From Marinobacterium sedimentorum (GTDB taxonomy: Bacteria; Pseudomonadota; Gammaproteobacteria; Pseudomonadales; Balneatricaceae), in contig NZ_JALDYX010000017.1 of NCBI RefSeq assembly GCF_024267675.1, positions 1-64,000 on the forward strand: a DNA stretch of 64,000 nucleotides, read 5' to 3'. Below are positions 54,929 through 64,000 of this stretch, piece after piece (positions within the stretch are counted from its first letter, which is position 1; the number at the start of each line of letters is the position of its first letter). The notes below the pieces were generated by a model, which was given only the letters and a program-made list of their open reading frames with translations, ran no database searches and was not told where the DNA came from. The position numbers and the translations under genes are program-made.

Positions 54929-55942
54929 ATGAAACCCGCCTTTGCCCTCAAACAGATCGCCGCCCAGGCCGGGGTCAGCCTGGCCACTGTTGACCGGGTG
55001 GTCAACCAGCGCCCCGGCGTGCGTCTGCAAACCGTGCAGTGGGTGCAGCAGGCAGTGCAGGAACTGGAGCAGCAGGCGGGGCTTGTGGGCTTCAGGGGCA
55101 GAAGTTTCTATATAGACGTGATTATTCAGGCGCCCGAGCGCTTCACCAGCGCCGTGCAGCAGGCTATCCACCGCGCTCTGCCGCTGCTGCAACCGCTGCG
55201 CATCCGGCCACGCTTTCACCTGCACGAAGACCTGGAGGTGCAGCCACTGGTCAGCATGATCCAGGGCTGTGCCCGGCGCGGCTCCCAGGGGCTGATACTG
55301 AAAGGCCCCGATGAGCCGGCGGTTAACGAGGCGGTACAACAACTGACCGAGGCCGGCATCCCGGTCGTTACCCTGGTGTCGGACCTGCCCCACAGCGGTC
55401 GCTGCGCCTATATCGGCATGGACGACCGCGCCGCCGGGCGTACCGCCGCCCATCTGATGCAGCAGTGGCTGCAGGATCAGCACAGCACCATCGCCGTGAA
55501 TGTCAGCAATCAGCGCTTTCGCGGTGAGGAAGAACGCGAGATGGGGTTTCGGCAGCTACTGCGCGAGCAGGCGCCTAACATGCGGATTACTGAAATTGTC
55601 GGCGGTCTCGGTATTCATGGCACCACTTACGCCCGCACCCGCCAGTGCCTGCAACAGGACGCCAGCATCAGTGCCGTGTACAGTGCCGGCGGCGCCAATC
55701 GCGCCATTCTTGATGCCTTTGCCGCCGAGCAACGGGACCTGCGTCTGTTTATCGGCCACGACCTGGATAGAGACAACCGCGCCCTGCTGCTGGAGCGGCG
55801 CATCGATGCCATCATCGATCATGATCTTGCGCAGGACGCCCACCGTGCCTTTGTGTATTTGCTGCAACAGCATGGCGTGGTACCGGCGGGCAGTAGCGAG
55901 ACCCGCTCGCGCATCAACATCGTCACAGCCTACAACCTTTAG
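54929..55942 (+). CDS. LacI-family transcriptional regulator
   Basis: The 337-residue repressor has a LacI-type HTH at residues 5-30 (FALKQIAAQAGVSLATVDRV, VNQRPGV) and a sugar-binding-protein-like effector domain (IIQAPERFTSAVQQAIHRAL, YIGMDDRAAGRTAAHLMQQW, SAVYSAGGANRAILDAF). The start is ATG 54929. The frame upstream to 54860 is not part of the family. It is divergent from the oxidoreductase gene with a 134-base gap containing a CACCTCAAA direct repeat, so it is the likely regulator of that gene. Confidence 0.88.
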   Translation: MKPAFALKQIAAQAGVSLATVDRVVNQRPGVRLQTVQWVQQAVQELEQQAGLVGFRGRSFYIDVIIQAPERFTSAVQQAIHRALPLLQPLRIRPRFHLHEDLEVQPLVSMIQGCARRGSQGLILKGPDEPAVNEAVQQLTEAGIPVVTLVSDLPHSGRCAYIGMDDRAAGRTAAHLMQQWLQDQHSTIAVNVSNQRFRGEEEREMGFRQLLREQAPNMRITEIVGGLGIHGTTYARTRQCLQQDASISAVYSAGGANRAILDAFAAEQRDLRLFIGHDLDRDNRALLLERRIDAIIDHDLAQDAHRAFVYLLQQHGVVPAGSSETRSRINIVTAYNL

Positions 55943-55971
55943 GCCGCCGCCTGATGCGTGCGGTGCCGGTT

Positions 55972-56745
55972 TTACGCCATGATGTGCTCGCCGGCATCAA
56001 CATAGAGCGTACTGCCGGTGAGGTTAATGCCCAGATCGCTGACCAGAAAAGCAGCCATGGCGCCGACATCCGCCGGTGTACTTAGCCTATGCAGCGGCGC
56101 CTGGGCAATAGTGTGTTCCATCAGCGTATCGAACTGCGCAATACCGGATGCTGCACGCGTAGGCATGGGGCCCGGCGACAGCGCATGCACGCGGATATCC
56201 TGGCCCCCGAGCTCTGCCGCCAGATAGCGCACTGAACTTTCCAGCGCGGCCTTGACCGGCCCCATCAGGTTGTAGTGATCAACCACCTTTTGGGCACCGT
56301 AGTAACTCATGGTCAGCAGTGTACCTCCGGCAGGCATCAGCGCTTCAGCCAGGCGAGCGATACGAATGAAGGAGTGACAGGAAATATCCATCGCCCGGGC
56401 AAAGCCCTGCTGCGACGTATCCAGCAACCGACCATGCAGCTCATCCAGCGCCGACCAGGCAATGGAGTGAATCACGAAGTCGATTGTGCCCCAGGTGGTT
56501 TTGGCCGTATCAAACAGCCGCTCTAGATCTCCTGGCTGGCCCACATCACAGGCCTGAAAAATCGTCGCACCGAGGCGTTCAGCCAGTGGCGCCACATGGG
56601 AGCGCGCCTTGTCGTTCTGGTAACTGATGCACAGTTCGGCGCCGGCCTCGCGCAGCGCCAGGGCGCACCCGTATGCAATGCTCTGGTCATTTGCCACCCC
56701 CAGTACAATTCCCTTTTTACCGCTCAAATCGATTGCCAGGCTCAT
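55972..56745 (-). CDS. fabI: Enoyl-[acyl-carrier-protein] reductase, FabI type
   Basis: This NADH-dependent enzyme performs the last reduction of fatty-acid elongation. The 257 residues have the divergent nucleotide loop GVANDQSIAYG (16-26) and the FabI catalytic pair Y158 and K165 (Y-x6-K; HYNLMGPVKAAL). Also present are SYYGAQKVV and the substrate segment LSPGPMPTRAASGI. AAGGA precedes the ATG at 56745. No other fatty-acid gene is adjacent, and the sequence departs from typical FabI in places (VDHYNLMG for the usual NYNVMG). It may therefore be a secondary copy. Confidence 0.88.
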   Translation of the reverse strand: MSLAIDLSGKKGIVLGVANDQSIAYGCALALREAGAELCISYQNDKARSHVAPLAERLGATIFQACDVGQPGDLERLFDTAKTTWGTIDFVIHSIAWSALDELHGRLLDTSQQGFARAMDISCHSFIRIARLAEALMPAGGTLLTMSYYGAQKVVDHYNLMGPVKAALESSVRYLAAELGGQDIRVHALSPGPMPTRAASGIAQFDTLMEHTIAQAPLHRLSTPADVGAMAAFLVSDLGINLTGSTLYVDAGEHIMA

Positions 56746-56868
56746 GTCCAGTTCCTTTAGGAGGTTGTTGATCCGTCGAGAGTAGCAGTTCCAACGCTGT
56801 TTGCATCCACGCAGCATGGTGCCGCGCCAAGGGAGCACGCTCACTGATGCAGGTCAAACAATTGACGA

Positions 56869-58197
56869 TCAGTGCTCAGACGCAGCCGTCTCGAATACCA
56901 CCATGGTGCCAATCTGCTGGCTGCGCTGGCGTATAGGCTGGCATCGTTGTGTGGCCAGCCATTGCGGGGTATCGGCGGGATGGCGGTTCTCGTCATCCAG
57001 ATCCAGTGCGGGGATGCGGGTCTGGGGGCTCAGCTCCAGCTCGGCACCGAGTTTTTTCACCAGCCAGTGCGCCCGCGCATTGGCCCGGACCAGACGCCCG
57101 CGCCGGTCAAATGCCAGCAGCCCCTGCACTTTCCAGCGCCGGAATAATGCCTCGGTCTCGTCCAGTACCTCCTGTCGGGCCCGAAAGTAGAACGCCGACA
57201 GATTGGCTTCAATCAGCCGGGCCGCGTCCATCGCAAAATCCAGCGCGTGGCCCTGGTAGCTGTCCGTGAAACCCGAGACATCCACGGCCCCCAGCACCCG
57301 CCCATCGTGGGGATCGCGAATGACATCGGCCGAACAGGTATAGCGCTTGATGCCACTGCAAAAATGCTCGGCGCCATACAGCTGTACCGCTTCTGCCGCC
57401 GCCAGCGCCGTGCCAATGGCATTGGTGCCCACTGCCGACTCTGACCAGAGGCCACCGGTTACCAGATTGACCCCCTGCGCGGCATGGCGCGTACGACGGT
57501 CGCCGGCCACATCCAGGATGAGGCCGCTGGCATCGGCCAGCAGGATGACGCTATCGGCCTTGTGCAGCAGCTCCCCTGCCCGCTGCAGCACCGGATGGGC
57601 GGCCTCGCGCAGATCTGCCTGTCGATAGCGATGGAATTCAATCTGGACGGGGTCGTCGATCAGTGGGGCATGCCGCAGTTGCGGATCAAGGCGTGACTGA
57701 TGGCAGCGGCGCCAGGAGTCCTCCACCACCGGCCGAATGTCCTGGTTGCTGTAATCCTGACCCAGCACAAACCGCTCCCACACCTCCAGCAGGCGGTGAT
57801 GGTGCTGCGGATTGCTAAGCAGCTGGGAGCGATCGCGGATGGAGGCCGCCGCCTGTGCCGCCTGCGTGCGGGTAAAAAAATGGCCGTGGCGCACAAAGCC
57901 TGCCACCACGCCAGCCTTGACCGCCGTTACACGACCGCTGTCGAGCCTTGCAAGTACCAGTTCCGCGGGCAGGCCATCCAGCAAGTGCATGGGCGCCGAC
58001 GCACCATTGGCAAAGCAGGACGGGTGCACAACGCCGGTTTCCATATCGTAGAACGCGGGCCTGAAGCCCAGATCGCGGTTCTCATCGCTGATCCCGCCAC
58101 TGCCACGGAAAACGTCGTTTTGCAGACGCAGCATCTCGGGCGTCAGCTCAACTCTGGCGGCTGGAGGGCTTGCCGTGAAGACCGTCTTGCCAACCAT
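56869..58197 (-). CDS. AcoR-like GAF/PAS sensor protein lacking AAA+ and HTH domains
   Basis: The 442 residues contain an AcoR-type GAF region (VVEDSWRRCHQSRLDP, VNLVTGGLWSESAVGTNAIG with TALAAAEAV after it, YGAEHFCSGIKRYTCSADVI, LGAVDVSGFTDSYQGHALDF) and a short PAS-like segment (LLAFDRRGRLVRANARAHWL). AcoR-family activators continue with a sigma-54 AAA+ domain and a Fis-type HTH. Here the frame ends right after the PAS-like part. The N-terminal 110 residues are an extra domain I do not recognise. AGGAGG just before the ATG shows it is well translated. It could be a truncated regulator or a sensor working through a partner. Confidence 0.75.
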   Translation of the reverse strand: MVGKTVFTASPPAARVELTPEMLRLQNDVFRGSGGISDENRDLGFRPAFYDMETGVVHPSCFANGASAPMHLLDGLPAELVLARLDSGRVTAVKAGVVAGFVRHGHFFTRTQAAQAAASIRDRSQLLSNPQHHHRLLEVWERFVLGQDYSNQDIRPVVEDSWRRCHQSRLDPQLRHAPLIDDPVQIEFHRYRQADLREAAHPVLQRAGELLHKADSVILLADASGLILDVAGDRRTRHAAQGVNLVTGGLWSESAVGTNAIGTALAAAEAVQLYGAEHFCSGIKRYTCSADVIRDPHDGRVLGAVDVSGFTDSYQGHALDFAMDAARLIEANLSAFYFRARQEVLDETEALFRRWKVQGLLAFDRRGRLVRANARAHWLVKKLGAELELSPQTRIPALDLDDENRHPADTPQWLATQRCQPIRQRSQQIGTMVVFETAASEH

Positions 58198-58714
58198 AGT
58201 ACCTCCTGACCCTGGGGCCCGGTAGCCGGGTTAGTGCGAGCTGTACGTCCATATTGTGGCGCGTCGCCAGATGTGTGCGGGCGCGCACTGCGCAGCCCGA
58301 AATTCAGCCTGCCTTGAGTATAGCCCGCATCCCCTGGGGTTCTGAGGTTTGCAGCCTTGAGCTTTAGAGCCCAACGCCAGGCAGCGGCGGTCCCAGGGAA
58401 GCGGCGCCGGGAAAAAAGTCGGTAATAGACCCAAAGCGGATACCAGGCATCCGGCTGCAGTTACCTGGCAGTTCCGTTCTTGGTGCCATTTGCTTTGATG
58501 GTAGTGATCAGGCTTTTCCGTTCGTCCTGGGCTGCCACAAACCGGTTCGGTGGCCTCTTCTGTCAGCATTCGTGCGGGCGCCAAAAATACACACTGGGTC
58601 TGCTCACACTATGCTGATAGTGATGCTGGTACGTCGCTTTCTTAACCAGCCAGGGCAGTGGACTGCGCCCAAGCGCCACCGCTGAACTTAGCCAGCACGC
58701 CATGGAGATGGAAT
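58198..58714. other. Control region between the sensor gene and the copper ATPase gene
   Basis: No convincing gene is seen in these 517 bases. The only notable structure is a CACTAT/ATAGTG inverted repeat at 58607-58622. A typical CueR/MerR-type spacer promoter was not found. Confidence 0.5.
58607..58622. promoter_or_regulatory. CACTAT/ATAGTG inverted repeat upstream of the copper ATPase
   Basis: CACTATGCTGATAGTG has six-base arms around GCTG, 93 bases before the ATPase ATG. It is a possible metal-regulator site. No family is assigned. Confidence 0.35.
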
Positions 58715-61147
58715 ATGAGTACGAAACCAAATACAAAACAAAATCAGCACACAGACCCAGTCTGCAATATGGTGGTATCAAGCGACTCCGAATTCCATTC
58801 ACACCATGAAGACAACGAGTATTATTTTTGCAGCGAACGTTGCCTGCAGAAATTTAACGAGCATCCAGAGCAATATCTCGATCAGCAGACCTTGGCACCT
58901 CATGCAGCTCAGGCTGAGTCAAGCCCTTATACATGCCCCATGCATCCTGAAATCCAGCAACAGGGGCCCGGCAATTGCCCGAAATGCGGGATGGCGCTGG
59001 AGCCGATGCACGCACCGGAGACCTCGGCCCGCACCGAGTACAGATGCCCCATGCATCCCGAGGTGGTGCAGGATCACCCCGGTAGCTGCCCCAAATGCGG
59101 GATGGCACTCGAAGCCGTGACAACATCCGGCGGCGAAGAAAAGAATGCAGAGCTTGTCTACATGAGCCGCCGATTCTGGGTGTGCACCCTTCTCGCTCTG
59201 CCCGTGTTTTTCCTCGCCATGACAGCCGATATGCTACCTGCCTGGCTGCCGGATTGGCTTTCAATGCAAACAGTTCAATGGATTGAGTTCGTGTTGGCAA
59301 CACCTGTTGTGCTGTGGGGCGGCTGGCCATTTTTTGTCCGCGGCTGGCAATCCGTCCGAACATGGAACCTCAATATGTTCACCCTGATTGCACTGGGTGT
59401 CTCTGTCGCCTGGGGGTATAGCGTTACGGCCCTGCTGTTTCCACAGATTTTCCCTCCGGTCATGCGCAGCGAAAATGGCTTGGTGGCTGTCTACTTTGAA
59501 GCTTCAGCCGTGATTACGGCTCTGGTCCTTATGGGGCAAGTCCTTGAGTTACGCGCTCGTTCACGCACCAATGCGGCCATTCAGATGCTGCTTGGTCTTG
59601 CGCCGAATACGGCGCGCATCCTGAACGAGGATGGAACCGAAAAAGATATCCCTCTGGAGGAGGTAAAGCCCGGCGATACCTTGCGGGTCCGACCCGGCGA
59701 GAAAGTACCGGTTGATGGTACTGTCATCGAAGGTGAAAGTAATATAGATGAATCCATGGTTACCGGAGAACCTGTCCCTATAGCAAAATCAACCGACGAC
59801 AAACTCATCGGCGCTACGGTAAATGGAACCGGCAGCTTGCTGATGCGGGCGGAAAAAGTCGGCTCCGACACCCTGCTGGCACAAATCATAAAAATGGTGG
59901 CTGATGCACAAAGGTCGCGGGCACCCATACAAAAATTGGCGGATACTGTGGCGGGTTATTTTGTCCCCGCGGTGGTTGGCGCGGCGGCGGTCGCTTTTAT
60001 TGTTTGGTGGCTGTGGGGCCCGGAGCCACGTCTGGCGCATGCCGTTGTGAATGCCGTGGCTGTGCTTATCATCGCCTGTCCATGTGCACTGGGCCTTGCC
60101 ACACCAATTTCCATCATGGTGGGAACGGGGCGTGGCGCCCAGGCCGGAGTCTTAATTAAAAATGCCGAAGCACTCGAGATCATGGAAAAAGTCGACACCC
60201 TGGTTGTGGATAAAACCGGTACGCTAACCGAAGGCAAACCAAAGCTGGTTGCTGTGCAGGCAGAATCAGGATTGGACGATGATGAGATATTGCGCATGGC
60301 CGCCAGCCTCGAACGCGCCAGCGAACACCCTTTGGCGGAGGCTATTGTCAATGGGGCTGAAGAACGCGGGATCAAGCTGGCTAAAGCCAGTAACTTTCAG
60401 TCGATTACCGGTAAAGGCGTCACAGGCGAAGTTGACGGACATAAGGTGGCAGTCGGCAACCTGAAACTGTTAGAAAGCCTGAATATTAAAACGGGTGAAT
60501 TATCTCAGCAAGCAGATAAAGAACGCGTCAAGGGAATGACCGTCATGCTGATTGCGATTGACGGCCAAGCAGCAGGTTTAATTGGTGTTGCTGACCCCAT
60601 CAAAGACGCAACAGGCGAAGCCATTAGCGATTTGCATGCCGAAGGTATCCGGATCGTCATGCTTACCGGTGACAGTAAAACCACCGCCAAAGCTGTTGCC
60701 GACAAGCTGGGGATCGATCAGGTACATGCTGAAGTGTCTCCTGAACAAAAAGCCGAAGTCATTAAACAGCTTCAAGCAGAAGGCCGTATCGTCGCCATGG
60801 CTGGCGACGGTATTAACGATGCCCCTGCCCTGGCACAGGCCCATGTCGGCATTGCCATGGGCACGGGTACCGATGTAGCAATAGAAAGCGCGAACGTCAC
60901 TTTAATTAAAGGTGATTTACGGGGAATTGTCAGAGCGAGACGACTAAGCCGGGCCACCATGCGTAATATCAAGCAAAATTTATTCTTTGCCTTTATTTAC
61001 AACATAGCGGGTATTCCAGTGGCCGCCGGAATATTATATCCGTTCTTTGGAATACTGTTATCGCCAATGATTGCCGCTGCTGCAATGAGTTTCAGCTCGG
61101 TATCCGTGATCAGCAATTCGCTCAGACTAAGACAGGTAAAATTATAA
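58715..61147 (+). CDS. copA: Copper-translocating P1B-type ATPase with YHS and two Cys-His metal-binding modules
   Basis: The 810-residue inner-membrane pump exports Cu+ using ATP. The N-terminus carries a YHS domain (residues 11-55: DPVCNMVV and [13 protein letters not shown]), then two Cys-His modules (YTCPMHPE with GNCPKCGM at 72-93; YRCPMHPE with GSCPKCGM at 109-130) instead of the usual CxxC ferredoxin-like domains. The pump core has TGEP, the CPC ion site ([13 protein letters not shown]), [20 protein letters not shown] and [17 protein letters not shown] precedes the ATG at 58715. Confidence 0.94.
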   Translation: MSTKPNTKQNQHTDPVCNMVVSSDSEFHSHHEDNEYYFCSERCLQKFNEHPEQYLDQQTLAPHAAQAESSPYTCPMHPEIQQQGPGNCPKCGMALEPMHAPETSARTEYRCPMHPEVVQDHPGSCPKCGMALEAVTTSGGEEKNAELVYMSRRFWVCTLLALPVFFLAMTADMLPAWLPDWLSMQTVQWIEFVLATPVVLWGGWPFFVRGWQSVRTWNLNMFTLIALGVSVAWGYSVTALLFPQIFPPVMRSENGLVAVYFEASAVITALVLMGQVLELRARSRTNAAIQMLLGLAPNTARILNEDGTEKDIPLEEVKPGDTLRVRPGEKVPVDGTVIEGESNIDESMVTGEPVPIAKSTDDKLIGATVNGTGSLLMRAEKVGSDTLLAQIIKMVADAQRSRAPIQKLADTVAGYFVPAVVGAAAVAFIVWWLWGPEPRLAHAVVNAVAVLIIACPCALGLATPISIMVGTGRGAQAGVLIKNAEALEIMEKVDTLVVDKTGTLTEGKPKLVAVQAESGLDDDEILRMAASLERASEHPLAEAIVNGAEERGIKLAKASNFQSITGKGVTGEVDGHKVAVGNLKLLESLNIKTGELSQQADKERVKGMTVMLIAIDGQAAGLIGVADPIKDATGEAISDLHAEGIRIVMLTGDSKTTAKAVADKLGIDQVHAEVSPEQKAEVIKQLQAEGRIVAMAGDGINDAPALAQAHVGIAMGTGTDVAIESANVTLIKGDLRGIVRARRLSRATMRNIKQNLFFAFIYNIAGIPVAAGILYPFFGILLSPMIAAAAMSFSSVSVISNSLRLRQVKL

Positions 61148-61285
61148 ACCATGAACGATGGTTTTCGATTTCAGAATGTCCGGTTAATCGGGTAGCAGAC
61201 GGGGTCATGTTAGACTTTTCAGAATGACGAGAGCAACGTCAGTTTGATCTGAGCCCACTTAATCGAGAAGAGAGAGTTAGCAGCC

Positions 61286-61723
61286 ATGAAACGAGTGCCT
61301 CAACTGCGCGACTTGTCTGACGATCATCACCAGGGGTTGGTCCTGGCGCGAAAGGCGAAGATGGCCGCATTGGGCCAAAAGGAGCCTTGCGGGCCCGAGA
61401 TCTGGGCGGAGGTGGAGGCAGTGTTCCGGCGAGAACTGGAGCCTCACTTCGAAATCGAGGAATCGTTCATCGCAGAACCGCTTAGAGCGGCCGGCGAGTC
61501 ACAATTAGCACAGCGACTCTGCGACGAGCATGAGGCGCTGCGTCAATACCTCATGCCTGGGCATCCGCGAACCTTAGACGACTTGCGCCTTTTTGGAGAA
61601 CTCCTGCAGCAGCACATTCGCTTCGAGGAGCGGGAGTTGTTCCAGGTCGCCCAGCACAAGCTGACGAGCGAGGAGCTCGGCGCCGTTGCGCAAGCCTGCC
61701 ACGACAGAGACCGCGAAACCTAG
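61286..61723 (+). CDS. Hemerythrin-like (HHE) domain protein
   Basis: The 145-residue helical protein has hemerythrin iron-ligand patterns: DDHHQGL near the N-terminus, LEPHFEIEESFI, DEHEALRQ and QHIRFEERELF. Such proteins bind a diiron centre and respond to oxygen, nitric oxide or iron. It follows the copper ATPase by 138 bases. GAGAGAG lies before the ATG, with somewhat long spacing. The physiological role is unknown. Confidence 0.85.
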   Translation: MKRVPQLRDLSDDHHQGLVLARKAKMAALGQKEPCGPEIWAEVEAVFRRELEPHFEIEESFIAEPLRAAGESQLAQRLCDEHEALRQYLMPGHPRTLDDLRLFGELLQQHIRFEERELFQVAQHKLTSEELGAVAQACHDRDRET

Positions 61724-62432
61724 CCTACGGTGACGCAACAGGCGCGGTTGCGGTTTAACTGTCGCGCTAAGCTGACGGGTCAATACGAAAGGTTAATGTC
61801 CGTGTAGTGCCGCCCCCTGACAGCAGCATCCACCGAACACCATAAAAACTAGCCAAAAAGGCGGTGAATGTCAGATCGAGTCTGAATGACTACACCTGAA
61901 CAAGACCAAAACGAACTTCGGCATCCTGCTTGAGGCGCTCCCATGAGATCGGGAAACCCTGCGGTTCGACAAAGCCATTGAGGTTGTATTGCTCCAGCAT
62001 GCCGCCGGTGACCACCTCGTTTTTTTTTGCAGGCGGCATGCTGGAATTCCTAGAACATAAGGATGCCTTCAACTGGGTTAACACCGCGATCAGCAATTTA
62101 AAAGCTCGCCAAGGCAGCTGCCACTCGATCGGAGCCACGCATACCCCCTGTCTCTGACTGAAGATTGCTACCGGTTCAATAACCGGGTTGATCTGCGTGC
62201 CTGAATGCCCAAGCTTGGGCACCAGGAAGTGCGGACACCGCCTTACAAAAGATGGCTGAGGTTTTTGGGCAGTCAGGTAAATCACGGTCAATTGCTGCTT
62301 CTTTCCTATACTTCAGGTACACGATTTGTAAACGATGTACTCACCGGTTCGGTTTAGGTCGTCCCTGATGCAAATCGATCAATGACGATCCCTCTGGTAA
62401 CGAGCTGCCATTGTGGATTAAGGAGCAATCGC
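61724..62432. other. Intergenic region with a large hairpin and an unassigned minus-strand frame
   Basis: A frame at 61890-62291 (minus) is open for 133 codons, and its end (LEQYNLNGFVEPQGFPISWE followed by RLKQDAEVRFGLVQV) looks protein-like. It has no good ribosome site and is crossed by a 13-base inverted repeat with an A9 run (61994-62044). It may be the remnant of a gene. I recognise no family. The rest shows nothing clear. Confidence 0.45.
61994..62044. other. Perfect 13-base inverted repeat around a T9 loop
   Basis: CCAGCATGCCGCC (61994-62006) and GGCGGCATGCTGG (62032-62044) flank a 25-base loop containing nine T. The T-run is in the loop rather than after the stem, so this is not a normal terminator. 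Confidence 0.7.
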
Positions 62433-63917
62433 GTGACCGATCAAGATAGCCCCACCGACCCTGACCCCGATTCAGACTCAACCAACCCCAACCCCAACGC
62501 CGAGCATGACCTTGCGACGCGCTTTCCAACCGCCTATACCATTCTGTTTCTGCTGATTATTTTTGTCGCGGCCCTGACCTGGGTCGTACCCGCTGGCAAG
62601 TACGAGCGGGTAATGAACGAAGAAGTCGGTCGGGAAGTGGCGGTGCCAGGAACCTACCAGACGGTAGATCCGAACCCACAGGGCTTTGTCGATATTATGC
62701 TGGCGCCAACAGCTGGGTTCTATGATCCGGACAGCTATGCGGCCAATGCCATAGACGTTGCCCTCTTTGTTCTGTTTCTGGGCGGTTTCCTGGGTGTTAT
62801 GAATGCCACTGGAGCCATTGATACCGGCATACGCAGTGCCATGCGCCATCTCAAGGGTCATGAAATCTGGATGATCCCGATACTTATGTCGCTGTTTGCC
62901 ATTGGCGGCACAACCTACGGCATGGCCGAAGAGACGCTGGCGTTCTATGCGATCCTGATCCCGGTGATGATGGCGGCCGGCTTTGATGCGGTTACCGGGG
63001 TTGCCATCATTCTTATCGGTGCCGGCATCGGTGTTATGGGTTCAACTATTAATCCGTTTGCTACGGTCATTGCCGCCAATGCTGCCAATATCCCATTTAC
63101 CGATGGCATTGTGCTGCGCTTCATTCTGCTGATCGGCGGGCTGGTGATCTGTTCAGTCTATGTCATGCGTTATGCCAAGCGCGTAAAGGCAGATCCATCA
63201 CTGTCGGTGGTGGCCAAACAGTGGGATGCTCATCGCCGTCTGTTTCTGCAGGGACATGAGAAGGGCGTTGAAGATGCCACGCTCAACGGCACGCAAATGG
63301 TTGCGCTGGTGATCTTTGCGCTGACCTTTGCAGTGATGATCTGGGGGGTCTCGTCACAGGGATGGTGGATGGCCCGCATGGGCTCGCTGTTCTTTGGCTC
63401 GGCTATCCTGATTGGCCTCATCGCACGTCTTGGCGAGAAAAAGCTCACCGGCAGCTTTGTTGATGGTGCGCGTGATCTGTTAGGTGTCGCGCTGGTGGTC
63501 GGCCTGGCCCGAGGCATTGTCGTGATCATGGATCAGGGCATGATTGCCGATACGATTCTGCACAGCGCTGAAACGTCCCTGGGAGGCCTGCCGCAACTGG
63601 CCTTTATCAACCTGATGTTCTGGATTGAAGCGGGCATGAGTTTCTTTGTGCCGTCGTCCTCCGGATTGGCGGTATTGTCCATGCCAATCCTTGCCCCGCT
63701 GGCGGATTTCGCCAACGTCGGACGCGACCTGGTGGTCACCGCCTATCAGTCCGCCAACGGTCTGGTTAACCTGATCAACCCCACCTTTGCGGTGGTGGTC
63801 GGTGGACTGGCCATTGGTCGTGTCTCCTATGATCGCTGGATAGCCTTTATCTGGCCCCTGTTAGTGATTCTTGTCATTTTCATTACGGTTGTGATCAGCG
63901 CAGCTACCTTCCTGTGA
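62433..63917 (+). CDS. arcD: YfcC/ArcD-type transporter, probable arginine:ornithine antiporter
   Basis: The 494-residue membrane protein of the YfcC family has about twelve helices. Characteristic segments are RFPTAYTILFLLIIFVAALT with WVVPAGKYER, FVLFLGGFLGVMNATGAIDT, GGTTYGMAEETLAFYAILIP, and the late FFVPSSSGLAVLSMPILAPL. The start is GTG at 62433 with AAGGAG seven bases upstream. The N-terminal 25 residues are Asp/Asn/Pro-rich. It is followed at 24 bases by arginine deiminase, so it most likely exchanges arginine for ornithine. The symbol reflects this role, not homology to classic ArcD. Confidence 0.85.
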   Translation: MTDQDSPTDPDPDSDSTNPNPNAEHDLATRFPTAYTILFLLIIFVAALTWVVPAGKYERVMNEEVGREVAVPGTYQTVDPNPQGFVDIMLAPTAGFYDPDSYAANAIDVALFVLFLGGFLGVMNATGAIDTGIRSAMRHLKGHEIWMIPILMSLFAIGGTTYGMAEETLAFYAILIPVMMAAGFDAVTGVAIILIGAGIGVMGSTINPFATVIAANAANIPFTDGIVLRFILLIGGLVICSVYVMRYAKRVKADPSLSVVAKQWDAHRRLFLQGHEKGVEDATLNGTQMVALVIFALTFAVMIWGVSSQGWWMARMGSLFFGSAILIGLIARLGEKKLTGSFVDGARDLLGVALVVGLARGIVVIMDQGMIADTILHSAETSLGGLPQLAFINLMFWIEAGMSFFVPSSSGLAVLSMPILAPLADFANVGRDLVVTAYQSANGLVNLINPTFAVVVGGLAIGRVSYDRWIAFIWPLLVILVIFITVVISAATFL

Positions 63918-63941
63918 TGCAGGATGAGCGAGGGGTAAGTC

Positions 63942-64000
63942 ATGTCTGAACAAACGCTTGGCGTACATTCCGAAACCGGTACTTTGCGGCAGGTCATTGT
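63942..64000 (+). CDS. arcA: Arginine deiminase, 5' end (cut by the window)
   Basis: The first 19 codons read SEQTLGVHSETGTLRQVI after the initiator, matching the conserved N-terminus of arginine deiminases (GVHSE-G-LR-V-VHRPG). The enzyme converts arginine to citrulline and ammonia, the first step of the ADI pathway. GAGGGG precedes the ATG. The gene continues beyond the window. Confidence 0.8.
   Translation, partial: MSEQTLGVHSETGTLRQVI

Noticed and set aside
58231..58584. 117-codon minus-strand frame upstream of the copper ATPase
   Set aside because: No ribosome site and no protein-like pattern. Probably a random open frame.
62355..62380. FNR/ANR-like box before the arginine deiminase operon
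   Set aside because: ATCAA is present but the required TTGAT at the proper spacing is not. The match is below what chance would give.

Overview
The window looks like a chromosomal segment of a GC-rich gammaproteobacterium. Gene content and gene order (a gcvP-gcvH-glyA-sdaA block near gcvT, a dadA-ridA-alr block with a divergent Lrp regulator, and an RluA/TlyA/RlmJ RNA-modification group) resemble Pseudomonas and marine Oceanospirillales such as Marinobacterium. The genus is an inference. No rRNA, tRNA, prophage, CRISPR array or intact insertion sequence was seen.

Layout. 0-9.7 kb is a gene-poor, repeat-rich stretch. It holds a short pentapeptide-repeat protein, a putative barrel lipoprotein, a small conserved hypothetical gene, a zinc alcohol dehydrogenase, an APC permease, a PPK2-type polyphosphate kinase and a pseudogene with an internal deletion. 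Three families of degenerate intergenic repeats lie between them. 9.7-19.7 kb is a glycine/serine catabolic block: mscS-like channel, sdaA, glyA, gcvH and gcvP on the minus strand, with an XRE-cupin regulator and gcvT on the plus strand. An 18-base motif is identical upstream of the regulator and upstream of gcvT. 20.4-27.1 kb holds a hypothetical gene, a TraB/GumN protein, a D,D-carboxypeptidase with a SPOR-like end, a queuosine-tRNA mannosyltransferase-like enzyme with a C12 tract at its stop codon, a YciA thioesterase and the DeaD helicase. 27.2-35.0 kb handles alanine and D-serine: alr, ridA, dadA, an Lrp regulator, a DsdC-like LysR regulator, dsdA and a sodium:alanine-type symporter.

35-43.8 kb is housekeeping: RNA-modification enzymes (TlyA, RluA-type, RlmJ), a stress protein, a ferredoxin, a GDT1-type cation exporter under a yybP-ykoY manganese riboswitch, pgi, mgsA and an MFS transporter. 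44-51 kb is a polyamine (agmatine/putrescine) catabolic cluster: NhaC-type transporter, agmatine deiminase, class III aminotransferase, LuxR regulator and aldehyde dehydrogenase, with repeated TAYCCC/GGGTA palindromes in its control regions. 51-58 kb holds a hydantoinase/carbamoylase, a TauE/SafE permease, a divergent Gfo/Idh/MocA oxidoreductase and LacI pair, a FabI-type enoyl-ACP reductase and an AcoR-like sensor without an AAA+ or DNA-binding part. 58.7-64 kb holds a copper P-type ATPase, a hemerythrin, and the start of an arginine deiminase operon (YfcC/ArcD-type transporter, then arcA cut by the window end).

The dominant theme is use of small amino acids and amines (glycine, L- and D-serine, L- and D-alanine, agmatine/putrescine, arginine) as carbon, nitrogen and energy sources. 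The likely products are pyruvate, one-carbon units, ammonia and GABA-type intermediates.
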